The notes under the pieces are model-generated. The model made no database searches. It saw nothing but the letters and a program-made list of their open reading frames with translations, and was not told where the DNA came from. From Acidobacteriaceae bacterium TAA 166 (GTDB lineage: Bacteria > Acidobacteriota > Terriglobia > Terriglobales > Acidobacteriaceae): a DNA stretch of 64,000 nt. The first letter of the stretch is position 1, and each line of letters starts with the position of its first letter. Both the position numbers and the translations under genes were made by a program. The DNA lies in NCBI GenBank assembly GCA_000421065.1, contig ATWD01000002.1:496001-560000 (forward strand), written 5' to 3'. Positions 26,567-35,990 of the stretch are shown here, piece by piece.

Positions 26567-27430
26567 CTAGGCGCGCTCGTCCGCATCGCTTACGATCACA
26601 GCGTCGGGATGCTGTGCGTACTCAGCCCAGGAGCCGTCGTACAGACTGACCCTCTCGGCTCCCGCAATCTCGAGCGCGAGCGCGATGACGGCAGCCGTCA
26701 CGCCGGACCCACAGGTCGTCGTTACAGGCTGGCCAAGGTCGATCTGCTTGCTCTTGAAGTACCTCTGAAGCTGCTCCGCGGATTGCATCTGCTGCGAAGC
26801 GAGCAGCTCCGTGAACGGCACGCTGGTTGCGCCCGGCATGTGCCCGGAGCTGAGGCCGGGCCGAGGCTCGGGCAGTGTTCCCCGGAAGCGTCCCGCGGAG
26901 CGAGCATCCAGCACCTGCCCGCCTTCTTCCAACGTCTTCTGCAACACGGCGAAGCCGGTTACGGCGGAGCGGTTCAGCGTGGCCTGGAACTGCGCGGTCG
27001 GCCTCGTGACCACACCAGCTTCCGTTAGAAGATCAGCTTCGATCCAACCCGGCAATCCCCTGTCGAGGAGAGCGACCTGCGCTGCTCCGAAGGTCTTCAG
27101 CATCCACCAGGCGCGCGGCGCGGAGAAGATGCCCACCTGCTCGTAGACCACAATGCTGGCCTGGTCGCTTACGCCGAGCCTGGACATCTCCCGAGCAAAG
27201 ATCTCTGTCGACGGCAGCATGTGCGGCAGGTTCGTCGTGTGGTCGGAGAGCTCCTCGATATCGAAGAACAAGGCGCCGGGGATATGGCGCTCAAGATATC
27301 TTGCGCGGGTATCGACGACGGGCGTGACGCCGACCGGAGGAAGCGTAGCGTCCAGAACGACGAGGTCAGGGTCTCCGAGATGTTCTCGAAGCCATTGGAC
27401 TGAGACAAGCGGATTCATACTATGGATCAC
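26567..27430 (-). CDS. sseA: Sulfurtransferase, two-rhodanese-domain (SseA/TST type)
   Basis: A 287-residue tandem rhodanese. The N-terminal domain (VSVQWLREHLGDPDLVVLDA) is inactive and the C-terminal domain carries the catalytic loop TTCGSGVTA (C240), the CG-S-GVTA form typical of 3-mercaptopyruvate sulfurtransferases. It transfers sulfur to cyanide or thiol acceptors. A GTG at 27430 with GGAG four bases before it is preferred; an ATG lies four codons later. It is the last of a same-strand run with the heptose genes. Confidence 0.92.
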   Translation of the reverse strand: MIHSMNPLVSVQWLREHLGDPDLVVLDATLPPVGVTPVVDTRARYLERHIPGALFFDIEELSDHTTNLPHMLPSTEIFAREMSRLGVSDQASIVVYEQVGIFSAPRAWWMLKTFGAAQVALLDRGLPGWIEADLLTEAGVVTRPTAQFQATLNRSAVTGFAVLQKTLEEGGQVLDARSAGRFRGTLPEPRPGLSSGHMPGATSVPFTELLASQQMQSAEQLQRYFKSKQIDLGQPVTTTCGSGVTAAVIALALEIAGAERVSLYDGSWAEYAQHPDAVIVSDADERA

Positions 27431-27451
27431 TCTACTCCGGTCTGCGGAGGC

Positions 27452-28429
27452 TTATTCCCGGGCCTCGGGAAAGGTCAGCTTTGCGCCTTGCTCCAGCGTG
27501 GTAAATGGATCGGTATAGCCCGCGGCGCGAAGCCCGGTAACATCCGCCTCGGTAAAGTGCTGGTAGCGGTTCTTGAGATCTCCGGGAAAAGAGATGTACT
27601 CAATCTTTCCCGGACCGTGAACGCTCATCAGCGCCTCGGCGACGGCCTTGAAGGTGCGGGCTTCGCCGGTGCCGGCATTGACCACGGCGTGCACATCGGG
27701 AGCTTTCTTCTGTCCGGGCAGAAGCCCGGCGAAGAACATATTGATGCGAGCCAGATCGCCGACATAAACGAAGTCCCGTCGCTGCTCGCCATCGGCGTAT
27801 CCTCCCGACCCCTCGAACATGCGAATGACGCCGGTCTCCTTCAGCTGCTTGGTGAAGTGGTGCAAGACGCTGGCCATGCGGCCCTTATGCTGCTCACGCT
27901 GCCCGTAGACGTTGAAGTACCGCAGGCCCACGACAGTGCTCTTGATCTCCGGCATCAGGCGGCGAACGTAGTTGTCGAAGACCAGCTTCGAGTAACCGTA
28001 AACGTTCAGCGGACGCTCGTTTGCGGGCTCGGGCGTAAAGCTGGTGCTGGCTCCATAGACGGCCGCCGTCGAGGCATACACGAAGGGCGTCCCGTGATCG
28101 AGGGCAAAGTGCAGAAGCTCCTTCGAGTAGGTGAAGTTGTTATCCATCATGTAGCGGCCGTCGTCTTCGAGCGTGTTCGAGCAGGCCCCCTGGTGCAGGA
28201 TAGCGTCCACCTTGACATCGATGGCGCCGCTCTTTAGGACCTCGCGAAACTCGCGCTTGTCCATGTAATCGGAAAACTCGGCGCCGTGCAGATTCAAGAA
28301 CTTCGGCCCGCTCAGATTCGGAGCCGGGGCAAGATTGTCGACGACCAGGATATCGGTGCGGCCCGCGCGGTTGAGCTCGTGAATGAGGTTGCTGCCGATG
28401 AAACCGGCTCCGCCGGTGACGATAATCAC
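27452..28429 (-). CDS. hldD: ADP-L-glycero-D-manno-heptose 6-epimerase
   Basis: A 325-residue NADP-dependent SDR epimerase that makes ADP-L-glycero-D-manno-heptose for the LPS inner core. The Rossmann start is MIIVTGGAGFIGSNLI; ALLHQGACS-like region, the catalytic YGYSK and FNVYGQREQHKGRMASV are HldD hallmarks. It starts with a GTG overlapping the hldE stop (GTGA), with GGAG eight bases upstream. Confidence 0.95.
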   Translation of the reverse strand: MIIVTGGAGFIGSNLIHELNRAGRTDILVVDNLAPAPNLSGPKFLNLHGAEFSDYMDKREFREVLKSGAIDVKVDAILHQGACSNTLEDDGRYMMDNNFTYSKELLHFALDHGTPFVYASTAAVYGASTSFTPEPANERPLNVYGYSKLVFDNYVRRLMPEIKSTVVGLRYFNVYGQREQHKGRMASVLHHFTKQLKETGVIRMFEGSGGYADGEQRRDFVYVGDLARINMFFAGLLPGQKKAPDVHAVVNAGTGEARTFKAVAEALMSVHGPGKIEYISFPGDLKNRYQHFTEADVTGLRAAGYTDPFTTLEQGAKLTFPEARE

Positions 28430-29907
28430 TTTTGCTTCTCCTGGGCTGCAATCAGCTTTCTGACGATGTTGGTGGTCGAAAATCCTTCGACAGTGGGGAC
28501 GATCTCGACCCGGCCACCGAAGGCGATTACCTCCTCATGCCCCACCACCGTATCAATCGTATAGTCGCCGCCTTTGACCAGCACATTCGGCTTCAGGTCG
28601 CGAATCAGCTCGAGCGGGGTGTCCTCTTCAAACAGAACGACCGCATCGACCGAGGCCAGGGCAGCCATCACACGCGCGCGTTCGCGCTCCGCGACAATCG
28701 GCCGCGTTGGTCCCTTCAGCCGACACACGGAGGCGTCGGCGTTTAGTCCCAGCACCAGCTTGGTTCCGAAGCGCCTGCAATCTTCCAAAAGCGTGATGTG
28801 CCCCACATGAAGCAGATCGAAACATCCGTTGGTGAAGACGATGGTCTCGCCGGAGGCGCGCCACTCCGCAACGCGCATGGCGACGCGCTCCCGGTCGAGG
28901 ATCTTCTCGCCTGCGTTCAGGGTCGTGCTGGGCGTAAGCGCCGAGATCAGCTCGTGCTGCGCGATCGGTACCGTCCCCATCTTGCCTACGACGATCCCTG
29001 CGGCGAGATTCGCCAGGTCGATCGCGGTCTCGGTCTGAAGGCCGCCAGCCAGCGAGGCCGCGATGGTTGCGATCACCGTGTCGCCCGCGCCCGAGACGTC
29101 GAAGACCTCTTGCGCCCGCGCTGGAGAGTGATAACGCCGCTCCGGCCAGAGGATGCCGATTCCTTTCTCGCTCATCGTCACCGTAAGGAACTGAAATCCG
29201 TGCTCGGCAACCTGACGCTGTCCGGCATCGAGCAGAGTATCCAGCTGATGCGACGGAACGCCGGTCGCCATCGACAACTCGCCGAGGTTGGGGCAGACCG
29301 TCGTCGCGCCCGAGTACTTGCCGAGATCGGGTGTCTTCGGATCGGCGAGCGTGGGAATTCCCTTCGCTCGAGCGGCGCGGATCACCGCCTTGCAGAGCTG
29401 CCGCGAGAGAGCGCCCTTGGCATAGTCCGAGAGGATCACGGCGTGTACCTTATCGACCAGCGACGTCGTGCGCTCGATCAGGCGGTCCATCTCCTCCGCG
29501 GGAGGAGCCTCGCGGCTCTCAATATCGAGCCGGAGCATCTGCTGCATCCGTCCTACGATGCGTGTCTTCGAGATGGTCGGCAGTGAGCTTGAGACCACAC
29601 CAACGGTGTCGACGCCAGCGCGGTCCAGCAGCGCCTTTAGCTCACTCTGCTCGGCGTCCGATCCCCAGAATCCGGCAAGGATCGACTGGCAGCCGAGTCC
29701 GGCAAGATTCATCGCTACATTCGCGGCGCCTCCGGCGCGCTCGTAGCGCTGCGCATGACGAAGCACCGGCACCGGCGCCTCCGGCGAGATGCGCTCTACT
29801 TCGCCATGAATGTAACGGTCGAGCATGATGTCGCCCACGACCAGAATCTTGAGTTGGGAGAAGCCGCCTTCGAGGAGATTGAGAATGGAATGCAGTTCCG
29901 GCAACAT
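28426..29907 (-). CDS. hldE: Bifunctional heptose-7-phosphate kinase/heptose-1-phosphate adenylyltransferase
   Basis: A 493-residue fusion. The N-terminal PfkB-type kinase (ILVVGDIMLDRYIHGEVER, with DVSGAGDTV holding the catalytic Asp) phosphorylates D-glycero-D-manno-heptose 7-phosphate; the C-terminal nucleotidyltransferase (VFTNGCFDLLHVGH, HxGH motif) adds AMP. The intermediate phosphatase GmhB and isomerase GmhA are not in this window. It is translationally coupled to hldD. Confidence 0.96.
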   Translation of the reverse strand: MLPELHSILNLLEGGFSQLKILVVGDIMLDRYIHGEVERISPEAPVPVLRHAQRYERAGGAANVAMNLAGLGCQSILAGFWGSDAEQSELKALLDRAGVDTVGVVSSSLPTISKTRIVGRMQQMLRLDIESREAPPAEEMDRLIERTTSLVDKVHAVILSDYAKGALSRQLCKAVIRAARAKGIPTLADPKTPDLGKYSGATTVCPNLGELSMATGVPSHQLDTLLDAGQRQVAEHGFQFLTVTMSEKGIGILWPERRYHSPARAQEVFDVSGAGDTVIATIAASLAGGLQTETAIDLANLAAGIVVGKMGTVPIAQHELISALTPSTTLNAGEKILDRERVAMRVAEWRASGETIVFTNGCFDLLHVGHITLLEDCRRFGTKLVLGLNADASVCRLKGPTRPIVAERERARVMAALASVDAVVLFEEDTPLELIRDLKPNVLVKGGDYTIDTVVGHEEVIAFGGRVEIVPTVEGFSTTNIVRKLIAAQEKQK

Positions 29908-29985
29908 GCGGTAAGTTAGGCTCCTTCTCTTCCATCATCGCATCCATGGAAGAGCGTTGTGTACAACCAATGGGGCAGCCTTGCT

Positions 29986-31077
29986 TCACCCCAGCACAGA
30001 GCGTACCTGCTCGACCACCTCATCCACCGTGATCGAGGTCAGGCAGCGCTTCTTCTCGAGGATGCAGGTCTCGAGATTGCAGCCTGCACACTCCACCTTG
30101 TGATAGAGCACGCGATGTTTCCAGCCATAGGGAAACCACATGCGAGGAATATTGCGCGCCGCGAAGATGGCAACGCAGGGCGTCTGGACCGCAGCGGCTA
30201 GGTGCATCGGTCCGGAGTCATGTCCGATGAAGATCTGCGCCCGCTCAAAGGCGGCCGCGCTCTCGCGTGGCTTCAGTCGTCCGCATAGATTCACCGCAGG
30301 GCCGCCGCCGGCCTGCCTCCAGCCCTCGGCGGCGAATTCGCTGGCCTCGCTCTCCTCCGGTGCTCCACTCAGCGCCAGACCGTATCCCTGATAGATCTCC
30401 GCCAGACACGCCAGCAGAGAACGCCAGTTCTCGCGTCCCCAGTCCTTCGACTGCACCTTCGTTCCCACGCTGACTGAAATGATGCGGCCCGGTGGGAGTG
30501 ATCTCATCTCCGCCTCGGCGCGCGATCTCTCCTCCGGAGTCAACCGCAGGTCCCAGTTCGTGGGATCGTCGAGATCCGCATCTCCCAAAGCTTCGAGGTT
30601 CCGTACCAGACGGTGCGCCTCGAACTCGAGCGACTCGGTCGCCGTATCCCAGCGATTCTTCTGCATGTCTTCCGTCACCGCGACCCCGATCTGGTGACGA
30701 ACTCCGCAGAGCCGGAAGAACTTTTCATCCCGTTGCGCCGATGCCACGCCGCGCGCCGATCCGAGATAGACCAGCACATCCGGACGCCAGCAGAAGAGCG
30801 TCCACCACAGCCGCACCAGGTCGCCGAGGCCGCGCGTCCCGACCGAGTAGCGAAAGTACCCATGCGTCAACCCTGTATTTTCAAGAATCGCCGCAACCGG
30901 GGGAGCCTTCACGTTGACGGGAACGTTGGTCAGCATCCTGCGCTCGGCCTGGGGAAAGGCGCGCGCAATCAGATGCAATGCAGGGAGCGCGACAACTGTA
31001 TCCCCCAGACTTCCAAGCCGATAGATCAGCACACGGCGGGCAGAGCTCTTCTTCGGTTGCGTAAGGGTCCCGTTCAT
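29986..31077 (-). CDS. Glycosyltransferase family 9, heptosyltransferase-like
   Basis: A 363-residue cytoplasmic-face glycosyltransferase of LPS core assembly. IYRLGSLGDTVVALPALHLI at the N-terminus and FIGHDSGPMHLAAA in the C-domain are the GT9 donor and acceptor elements. The C-terminus has a four-Cys cluster (ECAGCNLETCILEKKRC) seen in many heptosyltransferases. AGAGGA precedes the ATG. It lies directly upstream of hldE in the same direction, supporting use of ADP-heptose. Confidence 0.9.
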   Translation of the reverse strand: MNGTLTQPKKSSARRVLIYRLGSLGDTVVALPALHLIARAFPQAERRMLTNVPVNVKAPPVAAILENTGLTHGYFRYSVGTRGLGDLVRLWWTLFCWRPDVLVYLGSARGVASAQRDEKFFRLCGVRHQIGVAVTEDMQKNRWDTATESLEFEAHRLVRNLEALGDADLDDPTNWDLRLTPEERSRAEAEMRSLPPGRIISVSVGTKVQSKDWGRENWRSLLACLAEIYQGYGLALSGAPEESEASEFAAEGWRQAGGGPAVNLCGRLKPRESAAAFERAQIFIGHDSGPMHLAAAVQTPCVAIFAARNIPRMWFPYGWKHRVLYHKVECAGCNLETCILEKKRCLTSITVDEVVEQVRSVLG

Positions 31078-31171
31078 CGTATTCCTCTAGTCTGCGTTAC
31101 GGTCACGTCTCCCGCAAGCCCCAGAGGTCTACAAACTGATAGAGTCATCCGTGAAAGTAAAGTAAATTGCC

Positions 31172-31771
31172 ATGCTCAATGCGGCCATCATCACCGGAAT
31201 CCACGACGAGACGACACGATTCTGGCACCAGCCTGAACGCGACGAGCTCATCGAATCCAACGACCTCCTCAGCCTGATCCGCGCGCAACATCGCGAGAAC
31301 TTCGACCTATGGCACGAAGAAGACAAGGCCCGCGATCCCGAGGCCACCGATGCCGGCATCGCTCGTGTGAAGCGCAATATCGACCGCCTGAATCAGCGCC
31401 GCAACGATCTCGTCGAAAGAATCGATGTCCAGCTTTTTACCCGACTCGGCGACACCATGAAACATCACCCCGATGCTCCCCTGCACTCCGAGACGCCGGG
31501 CATGATGATCGACCGTCTCTCCATCCTCGCCCTGAAGATCTTTCACACCGGAGAGGAGACCCATCGCTCCACGGCCACCGAGCGGCATCGTCAACGCAAT
31601 CTGGATCGTCTTCATCTTCTTTGCGAACAACGCTTCGATCTGGCCTCGGCCCTCGATGCTCTTCTGAAGGATGCGGCCGCGGGAACCCGACGCTTCAAGC
31701 TCTACCGGCAGATGAAGATGTACAACGATCCCGATCTCAACCCCGCGGTCTACGGAAAAAGAACGCGATAA
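31172..31771 (+). CDS. DUF4254 domain protein
   Basis: A 199-residue, highly charged, mostly helical protein: FDLWHEEDKARDPEATDAGI, VKRNIDRLNQRRNDLVERID and MMIDRLSILALKIFH are the DUF4254 blocks. The family has no known biochemical role but is repeatedly found beside glycosyltransferases and LPS genes, as here, where it is divergent from the GT9 gene. No clear ribosome site precedes the ATG. Confidence 0.85.
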   Translation: MLNAAIITGIHDETTRFWHQPERDELIESNDLLSLIRAQHRENFDLWHEEDKARDPEATDAGIARVKRNIDRLNQRRNDLVERIDVQLFTRLGDTMKHHPDAPLHSETPGMMIDRLSILALKIFHTGEETHRSTATERHRQRNLDRLHLLCEQRFDLASALDALLKDAAAGTRRFKLYRQMKMYNDPDLNPAVYGKRTR

Positions 31772-31872
31772 AATCCGCTGTTTCCGGGGATTGATCCTCA
31801 TCCAGTTGACCTGCGGCCCGTGGCTGCGTATAAATCCGAAACTGGTACTAAAGAAATTGTTCTACCGATACA

Positions 31873-32478
31873 ATGGCAGACTCAGGAGTACGCCGAACAG
31901 GCGAGACGAAGACCACCATGGCCCAGACCGTAAAGACCGCAACTGCTTCCAAGCGTTCCCCCCGCACCCTCGCCGGTGCGGTCTCCCCCGCCGACGATCC
32001 AGCCCGCGCCCAGACCCTGGCAGACTATGAGGCCGCGATTCGACTGATGCAGGAGGGTAGATTCGAGAAGGCCCGCACTGCATTTGAAAAGCTTCTTGCC
32101 AACGGAGCCGGAAACCTCTCCGACCGCATTCGCATGTACATCAGCGCCTGCAATGCGCAGCTCTCGAAACAGAAGGCCAGCTTTGCGAGTTCCGAGGAGC
32201 ACTACGACTACGCCGTCTCTCTTCTGAACGACGGTCACTACGAAGATGCTCGCGAGCAGTTTCAGGAGATCCTCAAACAGAACGCCGACGCCGATTACGC
32301 CTTCTATGGCCTCGCCGTGCTCGCGTCCATGACCGGCGACTCACACACCTGTCTCGAGCATCTCACCGAGGCGATCCGGCGCAACCCGCGCAATCGCATC
32401 CAGGCCCGCTCGGACTCCGACTTCCAGGATATGGCCGACGACCCGCGCTTCACCGAGCTTCTCTATCCCGAGGTCTAG
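31873..32478 (+). CDS. Tetratricopeptide-repeat protein
   Basis: About 200 residues with three TPR-like helix pairs: YEAAIRLMQEGRFEKARTAFEKLL, YDYAVSLLNDGHYEDAREQF and DYAFYGLAVLASMTGDSHTC with a C-terminal cap ending DFQDMADDPRFTELL. There is no signal peptide, so it is cytoplasmic. An alternative ATG lies at 31918. Partners are unknown; it follows the DUF4254 gene. Confidence 0.8.
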   Translation: MADSGVRRTGETKTTMAQTVKTATASKRSPRTLAGAVSPADDPARAQTLADYEAAIRLMQEGRFEKARTAFEKLLANGAGNLSDRIRMYISACNAQLSKQKASFASSEEHYDYAVSLLNDGHYEDAREQFQEILKQNADADYAFYGLAVLASMTGDSHTCLEHLTEAIRRNPRNRIQARSDSDFQDMADDPRFTELLYPEV

Positions 32479-32591
32479 AGCCCAGCGCAACCCGGCCATT
32501 CCATCCCGGCCCGGTAGATCGGAACCGCTTATCAATCCAGCCGACTCAAAGTACGATAGAGCACAGGAGTAACTCCCCCGGAGAGGTCCAT

Positions 32592-33659
32592 GTGGCTCTG
32601 CTGACTCCATCCGAAGCGCCAGAACGTCCCCTACGCGTCGTCGCTATCGGCGGCGGTACCGGACTGTCCACACTGCTGCGCGGACTCAAGCAGTATGTTC
32701 CCATGCGTGATCGGCGCAGAAACGCTCCCAAGCCCTTCATCTCCGGCACCAAGCACCTCATCGGCGAGCTCGCAGCCGTCGTTACTGTCACGGATGATGG
32801 TGGCTCCTCCGGCCGCCTGCGCGAGGACATGAACATCCTCCCTCCCGGCGATATCCGCAACTGCATGGTGGCGCTGTCGGAGGACGAGCACCTGCTCTCC
32901 CGCCTCTTCCGCTACCGCTTCGACCAGGGCGAGCTTCACGGCCACAGCTTCGGTAACCTCTTCCTCGCCGCGCTCTCGCACGTTACCGGCGACTTTGCCC
33001 AGGCCGTTCAGCTCTCCTCGCAGATCCTCGCCATCCGTGGCCGCATCTTTCCTGCCACCACCGAGGACGTCACCCTCGCCGCCAAGATGGACGACGGCAC
33101 CGTCGTGCTGGGCGAGACCAACATCACCAAGAGCCGCCAGACCATCTGCGAGCTGCGCCTGGTTCCCTCCGAGGTCCATCCCCTTCCCGAGACCCTCGAG
33201 GCAATCGCGAACGCCGACCTGATCACTCTCGGCCCCGGCTCGCTCTACACCTCGCTCATCACCAATCTTCTGGTCCACGGCATCCCCGAGGCCATCGCCC
33301 GTTCGCGCGCGACCAAGGTCTACCTCTGCAACCTAATGACCCAGGCCAACGAATCACTGAAGCTGACAGCCTCGCAGCACATCGAAAAGATCCTCGCCCA
33401 TGCCGGCGCCGCCGACGACGATCTCTTCGACTACGCACTCATCAACGACGCTCCTATCTCGGGCGACCTGCTGGCAAAGTACGCCCGCGAAGGTCAGGAG
33501 CCGATCATCAACGATCTCGATCGCGTCCGCAGTCTCGGCGTCGAGCCAGTCACCGGAAACTTCTTGCACGAGGGCGAGGTTCTACGCCACGACTACGACA
33601 AGGTGGCTGAGACGCTGCTCTCGCTCTGCCTCGCTCGGGCTACGGCGCAGCACGTATGA
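32592..33659 (+). CDS. yvcK: YvcK/CofD-like uridine diphosphate-sugar-binding protein (gluconeogenesis factor)
   Basis: A 355-residue protein of the CofD/YvcK fold. VVAIGGGTGLSTLLRGLK, VTDDGGSSGRLRE, LPPGDIRNCMVALS and GHSFGNLFLAAL are typical. In Firmicutes it binds UDP-GlcNAc and tunes cell-wall precursor supply and growth on gluconeogenic carbon. The start is a GTG with GAGAGG five bases before it. It is coupled to the acetyltransferase gene by an ATGA overlap. Confidence 0.93.
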   Translation: MALLTPSEAPERPLRVVAIGGGTGLSTLLRGLKQYVPMRDRRRNAPKPFISGTKHLIGELAAVVTVTDDGGSSGRLREDMNILPPGDIRNCMVALSEDEHLLSRLFRYRFDQGELHGHSFGNLFLAALSHVTGDFAQAVQLSSQILAIRGRIFPATTEDVTLAAKMDDGTVVLGETNITKSRQTICELRLVPSEVHPLPETLEAIANADLITLGPGSLYTSLITNLLVHGIPEAIARSRATKVYLCNLMTQANESLKLTASQHIEKILAHAGAADDDLFDYALINDAPISGDLLAKYAREGQEPIINDLDRVRSLGVEPVTGNFLHEGEVLRHDYDKVAETLLSLCLARATAQHV

Positions 33660-34243
33660 CCTCGGTTGTCGAAGCACCGACGCTTCAGGGCAGGCGCGTC
33701 CGTCTCGAACCCCTCGCTCAAGATCATCTCGACCGCCTTGAACAGATCGCCTTCGATGAACGAATCTGGCGCTACATGACGGTGCGCGTCACCAACCGCG
33801 ATGAGCTTCGCGCCTGGATCGACTCGGCCCTCGCCGCCCATACGCACGGCCAGCTTCCGTGGGTTACCGTCCTTGTCGAAGACAACCGCATTGTCGGCTC
33901 CACGCGCTTCATCGACCTCGACCTGCACCACTACACCGTCGAGATCGGTCACACCTGGCTCTCCCCCGCCCTGCACCAGACCAGCATCAATCCCGAGGCC
34001 AAGCTGCTGCAGCTGCGCTACGCCTTCGAAGACCTCGGACTGAACCGGGTCGCCTTCAAGACCCACCACGCGAACCTGCAATCGCAGGCCGCGATTAGAA
34101 AACTGGGAGCTGTCTACGAAGGGACCTTCCGCAATCACTACCTTATGCCTGACGGCTCCCAACGCCACAGCGTGTGGTTCTCGATTACGAAAGAGGAGTG
34201 GCCAGAGGTGCGGGATGGACTGGAGAGAAGAATCTCCGAGTAG
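33656..34243 (+). CDS. GNAT family N-acetyltransferase (RimJ/RimL-like)
   Basis: A 195-residue acetyl-CoA-dependent transferase. LQGRRVRLEPLAQDHLDRL, IGHTWLSPALHQTSINPEAK and LGLNRVAFKTHHANLQSQAAIRKLG (acetyl-CoA-binding region split here as two motifs) fit the RimJ/L-type GNATs that modify protein N-termini or small amines. It is co-translated with yvcK, an uncommon pairing. Confidence 0.9.
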   Translation: MTSVVEAPTLQGRRVRLEPLAQDHLDRLEQIAFDERIWRYMTVRVTNRDELRAWIDSALAAHTHGQLPWVTVLVEDNRIVGSTRFIDLDLHHYTVEIGHTWLSPALHQTSINPEAKLLQLRYAFEDLGLNRVAFKTHHANLQSQAAIRKLGAVYEGTFRNHYLMPDGSQRHSVWFSITKEEWPEVRDGLERRISE

Positions 34244-34619
34244 GCGGCAACAGCAGACCGATAAGACTCGAACATAAAAAGGAGATACCGGTGTTGAATA
34301 GGATCCCACCTCCCGTCTGCGCGTAAGGATCAGAGCCTGCTGCCTGACGAATTGCTCCAACGCCAAACCAGGCGATGGCAAATCCGGTTGCTAAAGAAAG
34401 AAAACATGCCCATCGATACCTGCGAACCAGTCCCCAGCCTGCTACAAAACCAATGATGGCGATATACAAAAGAAATATTCCGTCGATCACTCTTTGTTCG
34501 TTCTGATTGGAAAAGCCATCTTTCCAAAAAGAGATAAGCCCGGGGCTAAGGAGAACGCTGGCCAGCCATTCGCATAGTACGACGTACCCCATGCAAAGCT
34601 TCGCCGTAACCTCACGCAT
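34185..34619 (-). CDS. Hypothetical membrane protein, four helices
   Basis: A 144-residue hydrophobic protein with helices at about residues 10-30, 45-65, 70-88 and 105-124 and a basic C-terminal tail. It lies ten bases after rlmN on the same strand, with AGG before its ATG, and its 3' end overlaps the converging acetyltransferase by 59 nt. No family recognised. Confidence 0.6.
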   Translation of the reverse strand: MREVTAKLCMGYVVLCEWLASVLLSPGLISFWKDGFSNQNEQRVIDGIFLLYIAIIGFVAGWGLVRRYRWACFLSLATGFAIAWFGVGAIRQAAGSDPYAQTGGGILFNTGISFLCSSLIGLLLPPTRRFFSPVHPAPLATPLS

Positions 34620-34629
34620 GGGGATTACC

Positions 34630-35913
34630 TTACGAGGCCGCCTGTATCTCTACCAGCGGTTTTTCCTCCACAGTCCTCTTCAGTTGCCCACAAGCCGCAT
34701 AGATATCCCTCCCACGCGGTCTCCGAATGTAAGCCGGCATCCCCGCTTCGATCAGCATCTTCTGAAACACCGCAACATCCTCCGGTTTCGGCTGCGTGTA
34801 GGCTATTCCCGGGCCCGGGTTCCAGACGATCAGGTTGATCTTGGCCCGCATCCCGGCCAGAAGCTCAAGGACCTCACGGGCATGCTCGGGCTGGTCGTTC
34901 ACCTCGCCCAGCAAAACGTACTCGAAGGTGACCCACTCACGCTTGCCTAACGGGACCGTTTTCACAGCATCAAGCAGCTGTGCAATGTTCCATTTTCGCG
35001 TGATCGGCATGACCTGCTCGCGAACCACATCGTTCGAGGCGTTGAGGCTCAGGGCGAGCTTCGGACGCAGAGGCTCCTGCGCATACTTGCGGATTGCTGG
35101 CTCAATCCCGCTGGTCGAGACCGTCATCCGCGATTCCGGAATCCCGATCTGCTTCACCAGCAACTGGACCGAGCGGATGAATTGGTCGTAGTTCAGAAAC
35201 GGCTCGCCCATCCCCATAAAGACCAGATTGATTCGGTCCTTGCCGATCTTCACCCCATGTCGGTTCAGCACCGCCGCCACCTGTCCCGCGATCTCGCCGC
35301 CTGTCAGGTTCCGCTTGATGCCGAGCTTCGCCGTCAGGCAGAACTGGCAGTTGACCGCGCAACCCACCTGGCTGGAGATACAGATCGTCGCCCGGCGGTA
35401 TCCGTTCGCCTCGAGCGCCCCTACATTTCTCAGATCCGGACCGCGCATCGGACCGCGCCGATCGTGTCGATGCCCGCTCGTCTCCCGACTAAACTCCGAC
35501 AGGTTCCCCTCGAGCCCCTCGGCCTCCTCTTCCTCGGCTGAGGCCTCGCTACCGTCTCCACGCTCACCGCCGTCACCATCGGGCATCCATACCGTCTCGA
35601 CTGTCTCGCCATCACCGAGCCGCACCAGGTAGCGCTCGGTCCCGTCGACCGACCTCGCCGCCTGCACGATCTCCGGCATCCCCACGCCATATCCGGCTGC
35701 ACGTAACTCATCCCGCAGCGTCGTGGGAAGGGTCGTGAGCTCATCGAGGGATGTAATCCGCTGACGATAAATGGCTTCCGCGATCTGCATGGCCCTGTAA
35801 CCCTTCTGGCCGTGCTCCGCCATCAGCTCCTTGAGCTCCTCGGGGAACATCCCGAAGAGAGCCAGCGACGAGGCCTGGGGCTCATGAGCCAATTCATTTA
35901 TTTTGTTTGACAT
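34630..35913 (-). CDS. rlmN: 23S rRNA (adenine2503-C2)-methyltransferase RlmN, with acidic insertion
   Basis: A 427-residue radical-SAM enzyme that also methylates A37 of some tRNAs. The cluster motif is VGCAVNCQFCLTAK (C185, C189, C192); the second catalytic Cys is in DIYAACGQLK (about C408); GMGEPFLNY binds SAM. Between TVETVWMP and RRATICISSQ there is an extra stretch of about 60 residues (112-172) rich in Glu, Gly and Arg, absent from the usual 350-390-residue proteins. The ATG at 35913 (MSNKINEL) is preferred; the frame is open to 35964 without a ribosome site. Confidence 0.93.
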   Translation of the reverse strand: MSNKINELAHEPQASSLALFGMFPEELKELMAEHGQKGYRAMQIAEAIYRQRITSLDELTTLPTTLRDELRAAGYGVGMPEIVQAARSVDGTERYLVRLGDGETVETVWMPDGDGGERGDGSEASAEEEEAEGLEGNLSEFSRETSGHRHDRRGPMRGPDLRNVGALEANGYRRATICISSQVGCAVNCQFCLTAKLGIKRNLTGGEIAGQVAAVLNRHGVKIGKDRINLVFMGMGEPFLNYDQFIRSVQLLVKQIGIPESRMTVSTSGIEPAIRKYAQEPLRPKLALSLNASNDVVREQVMPITRKWNIAQLLDAVKTVPLGKREWVTFEYVLLGEVNDQPEHAREVLELLAGMRAKINLIVWNPGPGIAYTQPKPEDVAVFQKMLIEAGMPAYIRRPRGRDIYAACGQLKRTVEEKPLVEIQAAS

Positions 35914-35990
35914 AGGCGGCACAACTTCATCTAAAATCCTTATCTTTCTATAGTTTACGCCCATTCATGCAGGTATGAAACAATAGAGAC

